The notes: generated by a model from the letters alone, not told the origin. A stretch of 20,380 nt of DNA from Nitrospina sp. (GCA_004357435.1 SMVS01000007.1:1-20380); one strand, 5' to 3'; shown: positions 1-7,050, counted from the first letter of the stretch. Translations and numbers: made by a program.

Positions 1-13
1 CTATTCCCATCAT
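1..13 (-). CDS. Probable start of a leftward gene (partial, product unknown)
   Basis: Reading leftward, a strong Shine-Dalgarno sequence (GGGAGG, positions 28-23) sits 9 bases before a double ATG at 13-11 and 10-8. The frame then stays open to the window edge (Met-Met-Gly-Ile). An in-frame stop at 46-44 excludes a longer N terminus. Only four codons are visible, so no function can be given. It would be the next gene downstream of rpe on the same strand. The alternative is the tail of a rightward gene in frame 3, ending with TAA at 36-38 (Ile-Pro-Ile-Met-Val-Ala-Ile-Leu-Pro-Trp-Ile). The ribosome binding site favours the leftward reading. Confidence 0.4.
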
Positions 14-213
14 GGTGGCTATCCTCCCGTGGATATAAAAAAATCAAGGGCGGCGTAAGCACACCCCAAGAAAATCCCAAAACTCATTGAGATGGCTCAG
101 TTTAGCTTTTTTCCGCCATAAAATACAAGGACAAATCACAGAAAATCCCGCCCCGAGCCCAATTTTCAGGAAAAACCCTCGAAAACCTTCTATTTTAAAG
201 CCGCTCCATGCGG

Positions 214-235
214 CCAGCGTGCCGCTGGACCCAAA
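214..235. repeat. 22-bp direct repeat, copy 1, containing hairpin CCAGCG-TGC-CGCTGG
   Basis: The 22 bases at 214-235 are identical, in the same orientation, to 1078-1099. The first 15 bases (214-228) form a perfect 6-bp stem with a 3-base loop. A smaller hairpin, CCGC...GCGG at 201-213, lies directly beside it, giving a tandem hairpin pair. The two copies lie on either side of rpe. A REP-like dispersed hairpin is the simplest reading, but only two copies can be seen in this window. Confidence 0.7.
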
Positions 236-300
236 AGACCAAAATTTGGCATCGTGCCCAACACCTGATGAGCCCACGACCGAGCCAAGGCCCATTGCCT

Positions 301-315
301 CCAGGTGCAACCTGG
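301..315 (-). terminator. Hairpin directly after the rpe stop codon
   Basis: CCAGGT-GCA-ACCTGG is a perfect 6-bp stem with a 3-base loop, ending one base before the rpe TAA at 318-316. No T-run follows on the minus strand, so it is a weak or factor-dependent terminator at best, or a 3'-end stabilising hairpin. Confidence 0.35.
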
Positions 316-963
316 TTAGGCGTCCCTGAGGGCCTGGATGGCTTTGGTGTAGTCTTTGCTGTGGAACACGGCGGAACCGGCGACGAGCACGTTGGCGCCG
401 GCTTTTTTGATGGCTCCGGCGTTCTCCGGTTTCACTCCACCATCGACCTCCACGTCCAATTCCACGCCCGACTCGTTCAACGTGTTGCGGAGCAGTTCAA
501 TTTTACTCAACACCTGCGGGATGAAGGACTGGCCACCAAATCCCGGGTTGACCGACATCAGCAACACCAGATCCGCATCCTCAATAATTTCGTCGAGCGA
601 GAACAACGTGGTGCCGGGATTGAGCACCACCCCGGCGCGCACGCCCTGGTCCTTGATGAGTTGCACCGTGCGGTGCAGGTGCGGACAGGCCTCGGCATGC
701 ACCGACAAAATATCTGCGCCCGCGGAGGCAAACTCCGGAATATATTGATCGGCGTTTTCGATCATCAGATGAACGTCGAGCGGCAGTTCGGTCACTTTGC
801 GAAGGGATTCCACAACGATCGGACCGATGGTGAGGTTGGGAACAAAATGCCCATCCATCACATCGACATGAATCCAATCGGCGCCCGCGTCTTCGACCGC
901 TTTGACTTCATCGCCCAACCGGCTGAAATCGGCGGCAAGAATCGAAGGTGCAATTTTTACCAT
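316..963 (-). CDS. rpe: Ribulose-phosphate 3-epimerase
   Basis: Interconverts D-ribulose 5-phosphate and D-xylulose 5-phosphate in the cytosolic pentose phosphate pathway (or the Calvin cycle where present). The 215-residue protein has the normal family length and TIM-barrel layout. It opens with the signature APSILAADF. The metal ligands fall at the usual positions: His32 and Asp34 (IHVDVMDGHFVPN), His65 (DVHLMI) and Asp174 (EVDGGV). The phosphate-binding stretch NPGFGGQSF is at 139-147. The ATG at 963-961 was chosen over longer in-frame options because it matches the family start and has a GAGG ribosome site 6 bases upstream. The gene stands alone on the minus strand and diverges from apbE. 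A 14-base near-palindrome (1117-1130) and a repeat hairpin lie in its leader. Confidence 0.97.
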   Translation of the reverse strand: MVKIAPSILAADFSRLGDEVKAVEDAGADWIHVDVMDGHFVPNLTIGPIVVESLRKVTELPLDVHLMIENADQYIPEFASAGADILSVHAEACPHLHRTVQLIKDQGVRAGVVLNPGTTLFSLDEIIEDADLVLLMSVNPGFGGQSFIPQVLSKIELLRNTLNESGVELDVEVDGGVKPENAGAIKKAGANVLVAGSAVFHSKDYTKAIQALRDA

Positions 964-1077
964 GGGAAACCTCAAAAAAGAATGGACCCGAACGCAGAAT
1001 GGCCCGAGTGTGGAGACCATCGAAAAATCGTTGCTGAGAATAACACAAGCAGGCAATCCAGCGCCATCCAAAAACCC

Positions 1078-1099
1078 CCAGCGTGCCGCTGGACCCAAA
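1078..1099. repeat. 22-bp direct repeat, copy 2
   Basis: Identical to 214-235. The hairpin part is 1078-1092. Read leftward it is followed by GGG and then five T (1074-1070), so this copy resembles an intrinsic terminator pointing left. However, no leftward gene ends here, since the next gene upstream (apbE) runs the other way. It may stop antisense transcription into the rpe leader or simply be a dispersed repeat. Confidence 0.65.
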
Positions 1100-1116
1100 T
1101 AGCTGACGCTTAGTAT

Positions 1117-1130
1117 CATTGCCAGCAATG
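1117..1130. promoter_or_regulatory. Candidate operator palindrome between rpe and apbE
   Basis: CATTGC-CA-GCAATG is a perfect 6-bp inverted repeat with a 2-base centre, in the divergent rpe/apbE spacer. Its form suits a dimeric DNA-binding regulator. No regulator gene is adjacent and no second copy was seen, so the assignment rests on symmetry alone. Confidence 0.3.
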
Positions 1131-1165
1131 GTTGAACGTATTATCAAGTCAGGACTCATTTAGCC

Positions 1166-1180
1166 CCGGCGCTTCGCCGG
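1166..1180. repeat. GC-rich hairpin CCGGCG-CTT-CGCCGG upstream of apbE
   Basis: A perfect 6-bp stem with a 3-base loop, just upstream of the apbE -35 box. Fourteen bases of it (1167-1180) recur in inverted orientation at 17888-17901, more than 16 kb away. This suggests a dispersed hairpin family rather than a local regulatory site. Confidence 0.5.
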
Positions 1181-1185
1181 CAGGG

Positions 1186-1214
1186 TGGTCAACCGCCCTT
1201 GTAGTCTATATAAT
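1186..1214 (+). promoter_or_regulatory. Sigma70-type promoter of apbE
   Basis: TGGTCA (1186-1191, 4 of 6 matches) and a perfect TATAAT (1209-1214) are separated by 17 bases. The start of transcription would fall near 1221, about 30 bases before the apbE ATG. Confidence 0.55.
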
Positions 1215-1249
1215 CATCCCATTAACTTTCTCGACGGGAACCATGAATC

Positions 1250-2254
1250 ATGATTTTTAATGGCTGTAAATGGACCGCCCTCATTTTAGGGATCACCCTG
1301 TTGACCGCCTGCTCTGCTGAGGAACGGTCGCCGGTGCGGCGCACCCAATTCATCATGGGCACGCTGGTCGAAATCACCGTCTCCCATGCCGATGAAAAGG
1401 TCGCGAACCTGGCCATGACGCAGGCTTTCGATGAAATGCGGCGCATCGAAAAATTGATGAGCACTTATCTTCTCGATTCGGAAATCTCCCAACTCAACCG
1501 TTCGGCCGGCGGGACGGCGCTGGCCCTCTCACCGGAAGTGGTTGAAGTATTACGCGAGGCCGTCCGCTGGGGGGAGGCGTCCGCGGGCGCTTTTGATGTC
1601 ACCATTGAGCCGGTGGCACGGCTTTGGAATTTTGATGAAGAAGAACCGCAGGCCCCCGAACCGGAACGGTTGCAGAGAGCGTTGACCCGGATCAATTACC
1701 GGGATATTGAAATTGAAAACGACCGGGTTCGATTGGCCCAACCGGGGATGGCGGTCAATCTCGGCGCCATCGCCAAAGGCTACGCGGTGGACCGCGCGGC
1801 GGCCCTGTTGCGCGGCCTCGTGCCCAACGGCATCATCAACGCGGGCGGCGACTTGACCGCCTTTGGCAGGCGCAACCCGGAGGATCCGTGGATCATCGGA
1901 TTGCAACATCCCCGTGAGCCCAATAAAGTGCTCGCTTCCTTCGCCGTCGAGAAGCGCGGCGTCGCCACTTCCGGCGATTACCAGAAATATTTCATCCGGG
2001 ATGGCGTCCGTTACCATCACATATTGAATCCCACAACTGGCTTGCCCGCACGCGGACTGACTTCCGTCACCGTTATAGCGCCCAGCGTCATGCAGGCCGA
2101 TGCCCTGGCGACAGCGGCCTTCGTGATGGGCGCGGAGAAAGGCCTCGCCTGGCTGGACAACCTGCCGGAGGTGGAAGCCCTGGTGGTGCTGGCGGATGGA
2201 AACTTGCGATTCACCAACGGGTTTCAAAAGCAACCGCGATTCAGTTTGCGATGA
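1250..2254 (+). CDS. apbE: FAD:protein FMN transferase, lipoprotein (ApbE family)
   Basis: Covalently attaches FMN, taken from FAD, to Thr/Ser of target flavoproteins such as NqrB/NqrC or RnfG-type subunits, on the periplasmic side of the membrane. The 334-residue protein begins with a lipoprotein signal: hydrophobic segment 9-20, then lipobox Leu18-Thr-Ala-Cys21. Family motifs follow in order: MGTLVEITV, LGAIAKGYAVDRA from residue 171, NAGGD at 197-201, TSGDYQKYF, a His-Ile-Leu-Asn-Pro-Thr-Thr-Gly motif, and Asp in VMQADALATAAFVMG. The ATG at 1250 is the only start giving the full signal; an ATG five bases earlier meets a stop after five codons. The ribosome site is weak. A promoter is visible at 1186-1214. 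The gene converges on copA with a 5-base gap. No target flavoprotein gene lies in the window. Confidence 0.95.
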   Translation: MIFNGCKWTALILGITLLTACSAEERSPVRRTQFIMGTLVEITVSHADEKVANLAMTQAFDEMRRIEKLMSTYLLDSEISQLNRSAGGTALALSPEVVEVLREAVRWGEASAGAFDVTIEPVARLWNFDEEEPQAPEPERLQRALTRINYRDIEIENDRVRLAQPGMAVNLGAIAKGYAVDRAAALLRGLVPNGIINAGGDLTAFGRRNPEDPWIIGLQHPREPNKVLASFAVEKRGVATSGDYQKYFIRDGVRYHHILNPTTGLPARGLTSVTVIAPSVMQADALATAAFVMGAEKGLAWLDNLPEVEALVVLADGNLRFTNGFQKQPRFSLR

Positions 2255-2259
2255 CCGCG

Positions 2260-4746
2260 TCACGCGCGGTGGCGCGACGGTTGGAATCGTTTCAACAGTA
2301 ACGAATTGCTCACCACGCAGACCGAACTGACGGCCATGGCCGCGGCGGCGAACAGCGGTTGCAGGAGCACGCCATATAACGGAAACAACACCCCGGCGGC
2401 AATGGGAATGCCCAGAATATTGTAGAAAAAAGCCCAGAACAGGTTTTGTTTGATCTTCGAGAAAGTTTTGCGGCTCAACTCAATCGCGTCGCCCACGGCG
2501 TGAAGGTCCGAGGTCATGAGCGTGATGTCCGAAGTCTCCATAGCCACATCGGAGCCCGACCCCATGGCGATCCCGATATGCGCCTTGGCCAGCGCCGGCG
2601 CGTCGTTGATGCCGTCGCCCACCATGGCGACATGGCGTCCCTCGGCGATGAGTCTTTGCACCTCGGCCGCCTTGTCCCCCGGAAGCACCTCGGCCAGAAC
2701 GCGTTCAATGCCCAGTTGTTCGGCCACGGCCTGGGCGGTGCGCGCGTGGTCGCCGGTGATCATCATCACCTCCAGGCCTCTGGCCTTCAGCTCCTTCACC
2801 ACGCTCTGCGCATTCGGTTTGATTTGATCCGCCGTCGCCAGCAATCCCACGACCCGGTCTTGCACCCGGAACAGCAGTGCCGTCTTGCCCTGCCGAGAAA
2901 ATTCCTCCACCTGCGCCCGCACTGCCGAAACATCATATCCCGATTCCACCATGAGCCGCAGGTTTCCCAAAGCGACTTCCATGCCATCCACTTGCGCCTG
3001 CACACCGAAGCCCGGCAGGGCTTTGAAATCGCTGAGGGGCAACAGGTTCAATTGGCGCTGTTCCGCCTCGCGCACCACCGCTTGGCCCAACGGGTGCTCC
3101 GATCCCTTTTCCAGGGAAGCGGACAACGTCAGCAGGCGGTCCGCATTCATTTTCGATGCTGGGTCGATCCACACATCGGTCACAGCGGGCCGGCCCTCGG
3201 TCAAGGTACCGGTTTTGTCGAACAGGATGGTGTCCAAATACTGCGCCTGCTCCAGGATTTCTCCGCCCTTGATCAGGATGCCCAACTCCGCGCCCTTGCC
3301 GGTGCCCACCATGATGGCGGTGGGCGTGGCCAATCCCAACGCGCACGGACAGGCGATGATCATGACGGAGATAAAAATCATCATGGCGAATAAAAAAGGA
3401 TCGGTCGGTAAGGTGGTGATGGCGGTTCCGAACAACCACCACACCAGAAACGCCAGGCTGGCGAGAGCGATAACGATGGGAACGAAGATGCCCGCCACTC
3501 GGTCCGCCAATCTTTGCACCGGCGCCTTCGACCCCTGGGCTTCCTCGACCAGTTTGATGATATGGGCCAAAACCGAATCCCGTCCCAGGCGGGTGGCGGT
3601 CATTTTGAAAAAGCCGGTGCGGTTGAGGCTGGCCCCGATGACGTCGTCACCGGAAATTTTATCCACCGGCACGCTCTCGCCGGTGATCATGGATTCGTCG
3701 ACGGTGGTATTCCCTGCCAACACGGTACCGTCGACCGGGATTTTTTCACCGGGGCGCACGCTGATGGTATCGCCCACGACCACCTGCGCCACCGGCAGAT
3801 CGACCTCCAACCCCTGGCGCTCGACCCGGGCGGTTTTCGGTTGCAGGCCAATGAGTTTGCGGATCGCGTCGGAGGCCCGGCCCTTGGCCCGTGCTTCCAG
3901 CAAGCGTCCCATCAGCACCAGGGTGATGATCATAGCGGAAGTGTCGAAATACACGCCCTGCGCCAGGGATGGCAGGGCCGAGGGAAAGCAGGTCACCCAT
4001 GCGCTGTAACCGTAAGCCACGGTGGTGCCCACCGCAATGAGCGTGTTCATGTCGGTGTAGCCGTGTTTCACTCCGGTCCACGTGCCCTTGTAAAACTGCC
4101 AGCCGCCCCAAAACTGCACGGGGGTGGCCAGAACCAATAGCCAAATGTTGTGCAGGACGGGGTCCAGCGAAATGAAGGTCTGCATACCACTGAGCATGAT
4201 CAGCCCGCTGACCACGGCGCTGAAAACGAATTTGCGGGTCAGCCGCCGGGTCTCCTGGCTCTGCCGTTGCTCCGCCGAATCCTCAGCGGCCCCGACCGCC
4301 ATTGCCATCGGGGAAACTTTATAGCCGATCTGCTCCAGAGCGATATTGAAATCCCGCATGCCCACCCGCGACTCAAGGTGTTCCACGGTGGCTTTTTCAC
4401 TGGCCAGGTTGACCTGCGCATCCCACACACCATCCAACCCGCGCAATTTTTTTTCAACGCGGGACACACAGGAGGCACAGGTCATTCCCGCCACCGGAAA
4501 TACGGTTTTGATCCTGGGGACTTCAAAGCCGATGTTTTCGATCGCGGCCATGATCTGGCCGGAAGAGGTCTGCTCAGGATCGTATTCCACGGCGACCATC
4601 TCGGCCCCGAAATTGACGCTGGCCTGTTGCACTCCCGTCATGCCGCCCACTTTTTTCTCAATGCGGGCCGAACAGCTGGCGCAACTCATGCCTTGGATCG
4701 GAAGAGTGATATGATGGGATTTTAGAGTTTCAACCATGACTGCCAC
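2260..4746 (-). CDS. copA: Copper-translocating P1B-type ATPase with two N-terminal HMA domains
   Basis: ATP-driven export of Cu(I) across the inner membrane. Two heavy-metal-associated domains carry GMSCASC (Cys22/Cys25) and GMTCASC (Cys90/Cys93). Next come the membrane segments, the actuator-domain TGES loop, the Cu(I) site Cys466-Pro-Cys468 in the membrane, the phosphorylation site Asp510 (DKTGT), the SEHP nucleotide-binding motif, the GDGINDAPAL hinge, and the last helices with the YN and Met-x-x-Ser-Ser pattern of P1B-1 Cu(I) pumps. The start is uncertain. GGAGG (4764-4760) lies 13 bases before a GTG at 4746 and 22 before an ATG at 4737. The longer GTG frame from 4803 is unlikely, because TATAAT-like boxes (4779-4769) fall inside it. 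About 828 residues, normal for the family. Convergent with apbE and divergent from the cyclase-family gene. Confidence 0.97.
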   Translation of the reverse strand: MAVMVETLKSHHITLPIQGMSCASCSARIEKKVGGMTGVQQASVNFGAEMVAVEYDPEQTSSGQIMAAIENIGFEVPRIKTVFPVAGMTCASCVSRVEKKLRGLDGVWDAQVNLASEKATVEHLESRVGMRDFNIALEQIGYKVSPMAMAVGAAEDSAEQRQSQETRRLTRKFVFSAVVSGLIMLSGMQTFISLDPVLHNIWLLVLATPVQFWGGWQFYKGTWTGVKHGYTDMNTLIAVGTTVAYGYSAWVTCFPSALPSLAQGVYFDTSAMIITLVLMGRLLEARAKGRASDAIRKLIGLQPKTARVERQGLEVDLPVAQVVVGDTISVRPGEKIPVDGTVLAGNTTVDESMITGESVPVDKISGDDVIGASLNRTGFFKMTATRLGRDSVLAHIIKLVEEAQGSKAPVQRLADRVAGIFVPIVIALASLAFLVWWLFGTAITTLPTDPFLFAMMIFISVMIIACPCALGLATPTAIMVGTGKGAELGILIKGGEILEQAQYLDTILFDKTGTLTEGRPAVTDVWIDPASKMNADRLLTLSASLEKGSEHPLGQAVVREAEQRQLNLLPLSDFKALPGFGVQAQVDGMEVALGNLRLMVESGYDVSAVRAQVEEFSRQGKTALLFRVQDRVVGLLATADQIKPNAQSVVKELKARGLEVMMITGDHARTAQAVAEQLGIERVLAEVLPGDKAAEVQRLIAEGRHVAMVGDGINDAPALAKAHIGIAMGSGSDVAMETSDITLMTSDLHAVGDAIELSRKTFSKIKQNLFWAFFYNILGIPIAAGVLFPLYGVLLQPLFAAAAMAVSSVCVVSNSLLLKRFQPSRHRA

Positions 4747-4768
4747 CGGTGTTAAATTTCCTCCTTTT

Positions 4769-4779
4769 ATTATATTATA
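4769..4779 (-). promoter_or_regulatory. Overlapping -10 boxes upstream of copA
   Basis: Two overlapping TATAAT sequences read leftward (4779-4774 and 4774-4769), just upstream of the GGAGG ribosome site at 4764-4760. No good -35 box is visible at 16-18 bases, as expected for an activator-dependent promoter such as CueR-type copper control. The CueR link is inference only. The two boxes lie so close to the ribosome site that the 5' leader would be very short. Confidence 0.4.
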
Positions 4780-4825
4780 AAAAGAACCATGAAAAGAACC
4801 CACCCGGTTCCCATCCGAGAATTAG

Positions 4826-5635
4826 ATGCTCGATAGAAACAGATACCAGACGGTCTGGAAATATTCCTGGTTGAGAGGAGCGTTATTTGCGTTGATTCTT
4901 TGTGGCATCGCGCGGCCCGGCTGGACGGAACCACAATGGGTGGATTTGACGCACCCGTTTGACCAATCCACCATTTACTGGCCGACCAGCAAACCGTTCG
5001 AGTTGCACAGGGTCCACAAGGGGCTCACCAGCGAAGGATTCTGGTACGAAGCCAACAATTATGAGGCCGCTGAACATGGCGGAACGCATCTCGATGCCCC
5101 CGCTCATTTCGCCAGAGGAAAATGGACCGTGGATGAAATCCCCTTGTCCCGCCTGGTCGCTCCGGGGATTCTGGTGGACGTGAGCGCACGGGTTCGGAGT
5201 CACCCGGACACTCTGATCCAAAAACAGGATTTTCTCGACTGGGAGCAACGCCATGGCCGCATCCCGGAGGGGGTGATCGTGCTGGTTCGCACCGGCTGGG
5301 CAACCTTCTGGCCGGACAAGAAAAAATACCTGGGATCGGACCAACCGGGGGACGCGTCACAGTTGCATTTCCCCGGATTCAGTGTGGAAGCGGCCCGCTT
5401 TTTGGCGGACGACCGGAAACCCGCCGCGGTAGGGCTGGACACGGCCAGTCTGGACTACGGCCCCTCCAGAGATTTTCCCGCCCATCAGGTGTTCGGCAAC
5501 GCCAATATCCCCGGTTTTGAAAATTTGACCGGTTTGGCTTCACTCCCTGCCAAGGGGTTCCGGGTGATTGCTCTTCCCATGAAAATCGGCAAAGGCAGTG
5601 GGGCGCCTTTAAGAATCATTGCTGAAATTCCGTAA
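4826..5635 (+). CDS. Exported cyclase-family (kynurenine formamidase-like) metal hydrolase
   Basis: Belongs to the cyclase/kynurenine formamidase superfamily, metal-dependent amidohydrolases that act on small formamide, lactone or amide substrates. The hallmark metal motif is complete: His84-Gly-Gly-Thr-His88-Leu-Asp90-Ala-Pro-Ala-His94. The C-terminal part has the expected Glu in PGFENL and the closing LPMKIGKGSGAPLRIIAEI. An N-terminal hydrophobic stretch (about residues 17-29) after several basic residues indicates Sec export, so it probably acts in the periplasm, unlike the cytosolic KynB enzymes. Length 269 residues including the signal. The start ATG has GAGA 5 bases upstream. It diverges from copA and converges on the zinc-ribbon gene with a 16-base gap. 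No tryptophan-degradation genes are nearby, so the substrate is unknown. Confidence 0.85.
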   Translation: MLDRNRYQTVWKYSWLRGALFALILCGIARPGWTEPQWVDLTHPFDQSTIYWPTSKPFELHRVHKGLTSEGFWYEANNYEAAEHGGTHLDAPAHFARGKWTVDEIPLSRLVAPGILVDVSARVRSHPDTLIQKQDFLDWEQRHGRIPEGVIVLVRTGWATFWPDKKKYLGSDQPGDASQLHFPGFSVEAARFLADDRKPAAVGLDTASLDYGPSRDFPAHQVFGNANIPGFENLTGLASLPAKGFRVIALPMKIGKGSGAPLRIIAEIP

Positions 5636-5651
5636 TCGTTTAAACCATGGC

Positions 5652-6056
5652 TTATTTTTTCCAGAACAGATATCTTAAGGTGAAAAAACCGTAGCAGATG
5701 AGAAGGAGAGCGATGATTGCGTTGGTAAAAGAGTTTTCAGAAATTGAGCTGGTGAAAAAATATATGCCAGCCACACTCAATATGAGGCCCAGCGAGAAGT
5801 AACACATGGCCTTTAAAAATGAGGACCGGGAAGTGAGGTTCAGGTGTTCCCGCTTTTGCTTCAGTTGCCAGCGCCAGCGTAAAATATAGTAGGTTTGTCG
5901 CATCCAGGAAAACAGACCGCCATCTTCCACGAGGTTGGTTTGGCAATACATGCAATGGGTATCGGCCTGGCGGTTGGGGAAACCGCAGTTCAGGCACAGC
6001 CGATGGTTCTGCTGTTCATGGTGCAAAGCGATCGGTTCTTTTTTTGGTTTGTCCAT
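5652..6056 (-). CDS. Small zinc-ribbon membrane protein, function unknown
   Basis: A 134-residue protein I do not recognise as a named family. The N-terminal half is cytosolic-looking and carries two CxxC knuckles, Cys21-x2-Cys24 and Cys35-x2-Cys38, spaced as a zinc ribbon. A basic, Trp/Arg-rich linker follows (residues 50-72). Two predicted membrane helices, about 81-103 and 109-129, end in Phe-Trp-Lys-Lys at the C terminus. Such zinc-ribbon plus two-helix proteins are widespread and uncharacterised. The ATG at 6056 has no clear Shine-Dalgarno sequence, but a strong promoter (TTGACA, 17 bases, TAAAAT) lies upstream at 6165-6137. It converges on the cyclase-family gene and diverges from the SUMF1-fold gene. 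Confidence 0.75.
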   Translation of the reverse strand: MDKPKKEPIALHHEQQNHRLCLNCGFPNRQADTHCMYCQTNLVEDGGLFSWMRQTYYILRWRWQLKQKREHLNLTSRSSFLKAMCYFSLGLILSVAGIYFFTSSISENSFTNAIIALLLICYGFFTLRYLFWKK

Positions 6057-6127
6057 GGCTCAGGGGACAGAAGGGAGTTCGGCGCCACGCCGGCAACTCC
6101 AGATTCTTTAGCAATATAAATACCAAT

Positions 6128-6170
6128 GGTGATTGAATTTTATACCCATTGATTTGGGCTGTCAATCACC
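6128..6170. promoter_or_regulatory. 9-bp inverted repeat bracketing the zinc-ribbon gene promoter
   Basis: GGTGATTGA (6128-6136) and its exact reverse complement TCAATCACC (6162-6170) are separated by 25 bases. One arm overlaps the -35 box and the other sits immediately past the -10 box of the leftward promoter at 6165-6137. That is the layout of a two-site operator or a looping/occlusion site. The spacer also faces the divergent SUMF1-fold gene, so both could be controlled. Confidence 0.45.
6137..6165 (-). promoter_or_regulatory. Strong sigma70-type promoter of the zinc-ribbon gene
   Basis: Read leftward: perfect TTGACA (6165-6160), a 17-base spacer, and TAAAAT (6142-6137, 5 of 6). This is the best consensus promoter in the window. 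The leader to the ATG at 6056 would be about 70 bases. Confidence 0.65.
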
Positions 6171-6225
6171 GGGAATTTTATCATTGATTAATAACTCTCT
6201 GCTTTTTCGGAACTACCGGATACCT

Positions 6226-7050
6226 ATGAAAATTAGCCATTTAATGGGATGGATCGTATTGGGATGCCTTGGTCTCCCGCCCAACAATGGGGTAGCCTCC
6301 CCGCACCCTGCCGGCTTCTCGCCGGCGGTTGAACGGCAGGCGCTGATCCCGGCGGGTTCCTATGAAATGGGCAGTCGACGATCGCTCCGGGAACTGCATC
6401 CGACGACCATTTTTCAAACCGACCGCCACATGCTGGGTCCGGAAGACCCGGCGCACGAGGTGATACTGGATGCCTTCACCATTGATAAATACGAAGTCAC
6501 CCACCTCGAGTACAAAATTTTTATGGACACCACAGGATATAAAACGCTTCCCCGGTTTTGGGACGACCCGGATTACAACCATCCGGATCAACCGGTGGTG
6601 GGCATCACCTGGAAGGAAGCCCAGCAATACTGCCGATGGCGGAACCAGCGTTTACCCACCGAAGCCGAGTGGGAAAAAGCCGGGCGCGGCAAGCGTCCCG
6701 TCAAATATCCCTGGGGCAATGAGGCGCCGGATGCCACCCGGCTGAATTACCAAAATGAAGTGGGCAAGCCCTCCCCGGTCGGTTCTTTTACAGCCGGTCA
6801 ATCGGATTACGGGGTCCATGACCTGTCCGGCAATCTGTCCGAATGGGTGCAGGACTGGCATGACCCGGAACATTACCTGTTCTCGCCCAAGAAAAATCCG
6901 CAAGGTCCGAAAAAAGGGCAATACCGGGTGATTCGCGGCGGCAACTGGATGAACAACGCGGAGGATGTGAGGCTGACCTACCGCAACGCCACGGTTCCTA
7001 AAGCCCGCTCTCGGACGTTGGGATTCCGTTGTGTGGCCGCGGTCAAATGA
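6226..7050 (+). CDS. Exported SUMF1/FGE-fold protein lacking the catalytic cysteine pair
   Basis: A formylglycine-generating-enzyme (sulfatase-modifying factor) fold protein of 274 residues. Family landmarks in order: IPAGSYEMGS (41-50), HEVILDAFTIDKYEVT (77-92), PVVGITWKEAQQYCRW (123-138), RLPTEAEWEKAGRG (142-155), YPWGN (161-165), GVHDLSGNLSEWVQDW (196-211), VIRGGNW (235-241) and the closing LGFRCVA. Only Cys14, Cys136 and Cys269 exist, so the two-Cys copper site of true aerobic FGE is absent and formylglycine formation is unlikely. The ATG at 6226 gives a short signal; Val-Leu-Gly-Cys14 could be a lipobox, making it a membrane-anchored lipoprotein. A TTG start at 6133 would hide the signal and is rejected. 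Tail to tail with coaBC, 7 bases apart. No sulfatase gene is nearby. Confidence 0.88.
   Translation: MKISHLMGWIVLGCLGLPPNNGVASPHPAGFSPAVERQALIPAGSYEMGSRRSLRELHPTTIFQTDRHMLGPEDPAHEVILDAFTIDKYEVTHLEYKIFMDTTGYKTLPRFWDDPDYNHPDQPVVGITWKEAQQYCRWRNQRLPTEAEWEKAGRGKRPVKYPWGNEAPDATRLNYQNEVGKPSPVGSFTAGQSDYGVHDLSGNLSEWVQDWHDPEHYLFSPKKNPQGPKKGQYRVIRGGNWMNNAEDVRLTYRNATVPKARSRTLGFRCVAAVK

Larger units (their letters stand above)
14..315. other. Gene-free interval downstream of rpe with several hairpins
   Basis: About 300 bases without a convincing gene. Open frames here (for example 44-310 leftward) have no ribosome binding site and no recognisable domain. The interval holds a 4-bp hairpin at 201-213, the first copy of the 22-bp repeat at 214-235, and a 6-bp hairpin touching the rpe stop codon (301-315). 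No U-tract makes any of these an obvious intrinsic terminator. The stretch from 45 to 190 shows nothing I recognise. Confidence 0.6.

Noticed and set aside
44..310. Leftward 88-codon frame in the rpe downstream spacer
   Set aside because: No ribosome site. It covers the 22-bp repeat and hairpins, and the sequence resembles no family.
208..1113. 301-codon rightward frame opposite rpe
   Set aside because: Antisense shadow of a fully conserved rpe gene, without ribosome binding site or recognisable domain.
2446..4009. Long rightward frames opposite copA (for example 2446-3393 and 2885-4009)
   Set aside because: They lie wholly antisense to a clear P-type ATPase, have Arg/His/Ser-rich composition typical of a GC-rich complementary strand, and show no domain.
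6133..6225. TTG start giving a 305-residue SUMF1-fold protein
   Set aside because: The added residues overlap the promoter/operator region of the divergent gene and bury the signal peptide.
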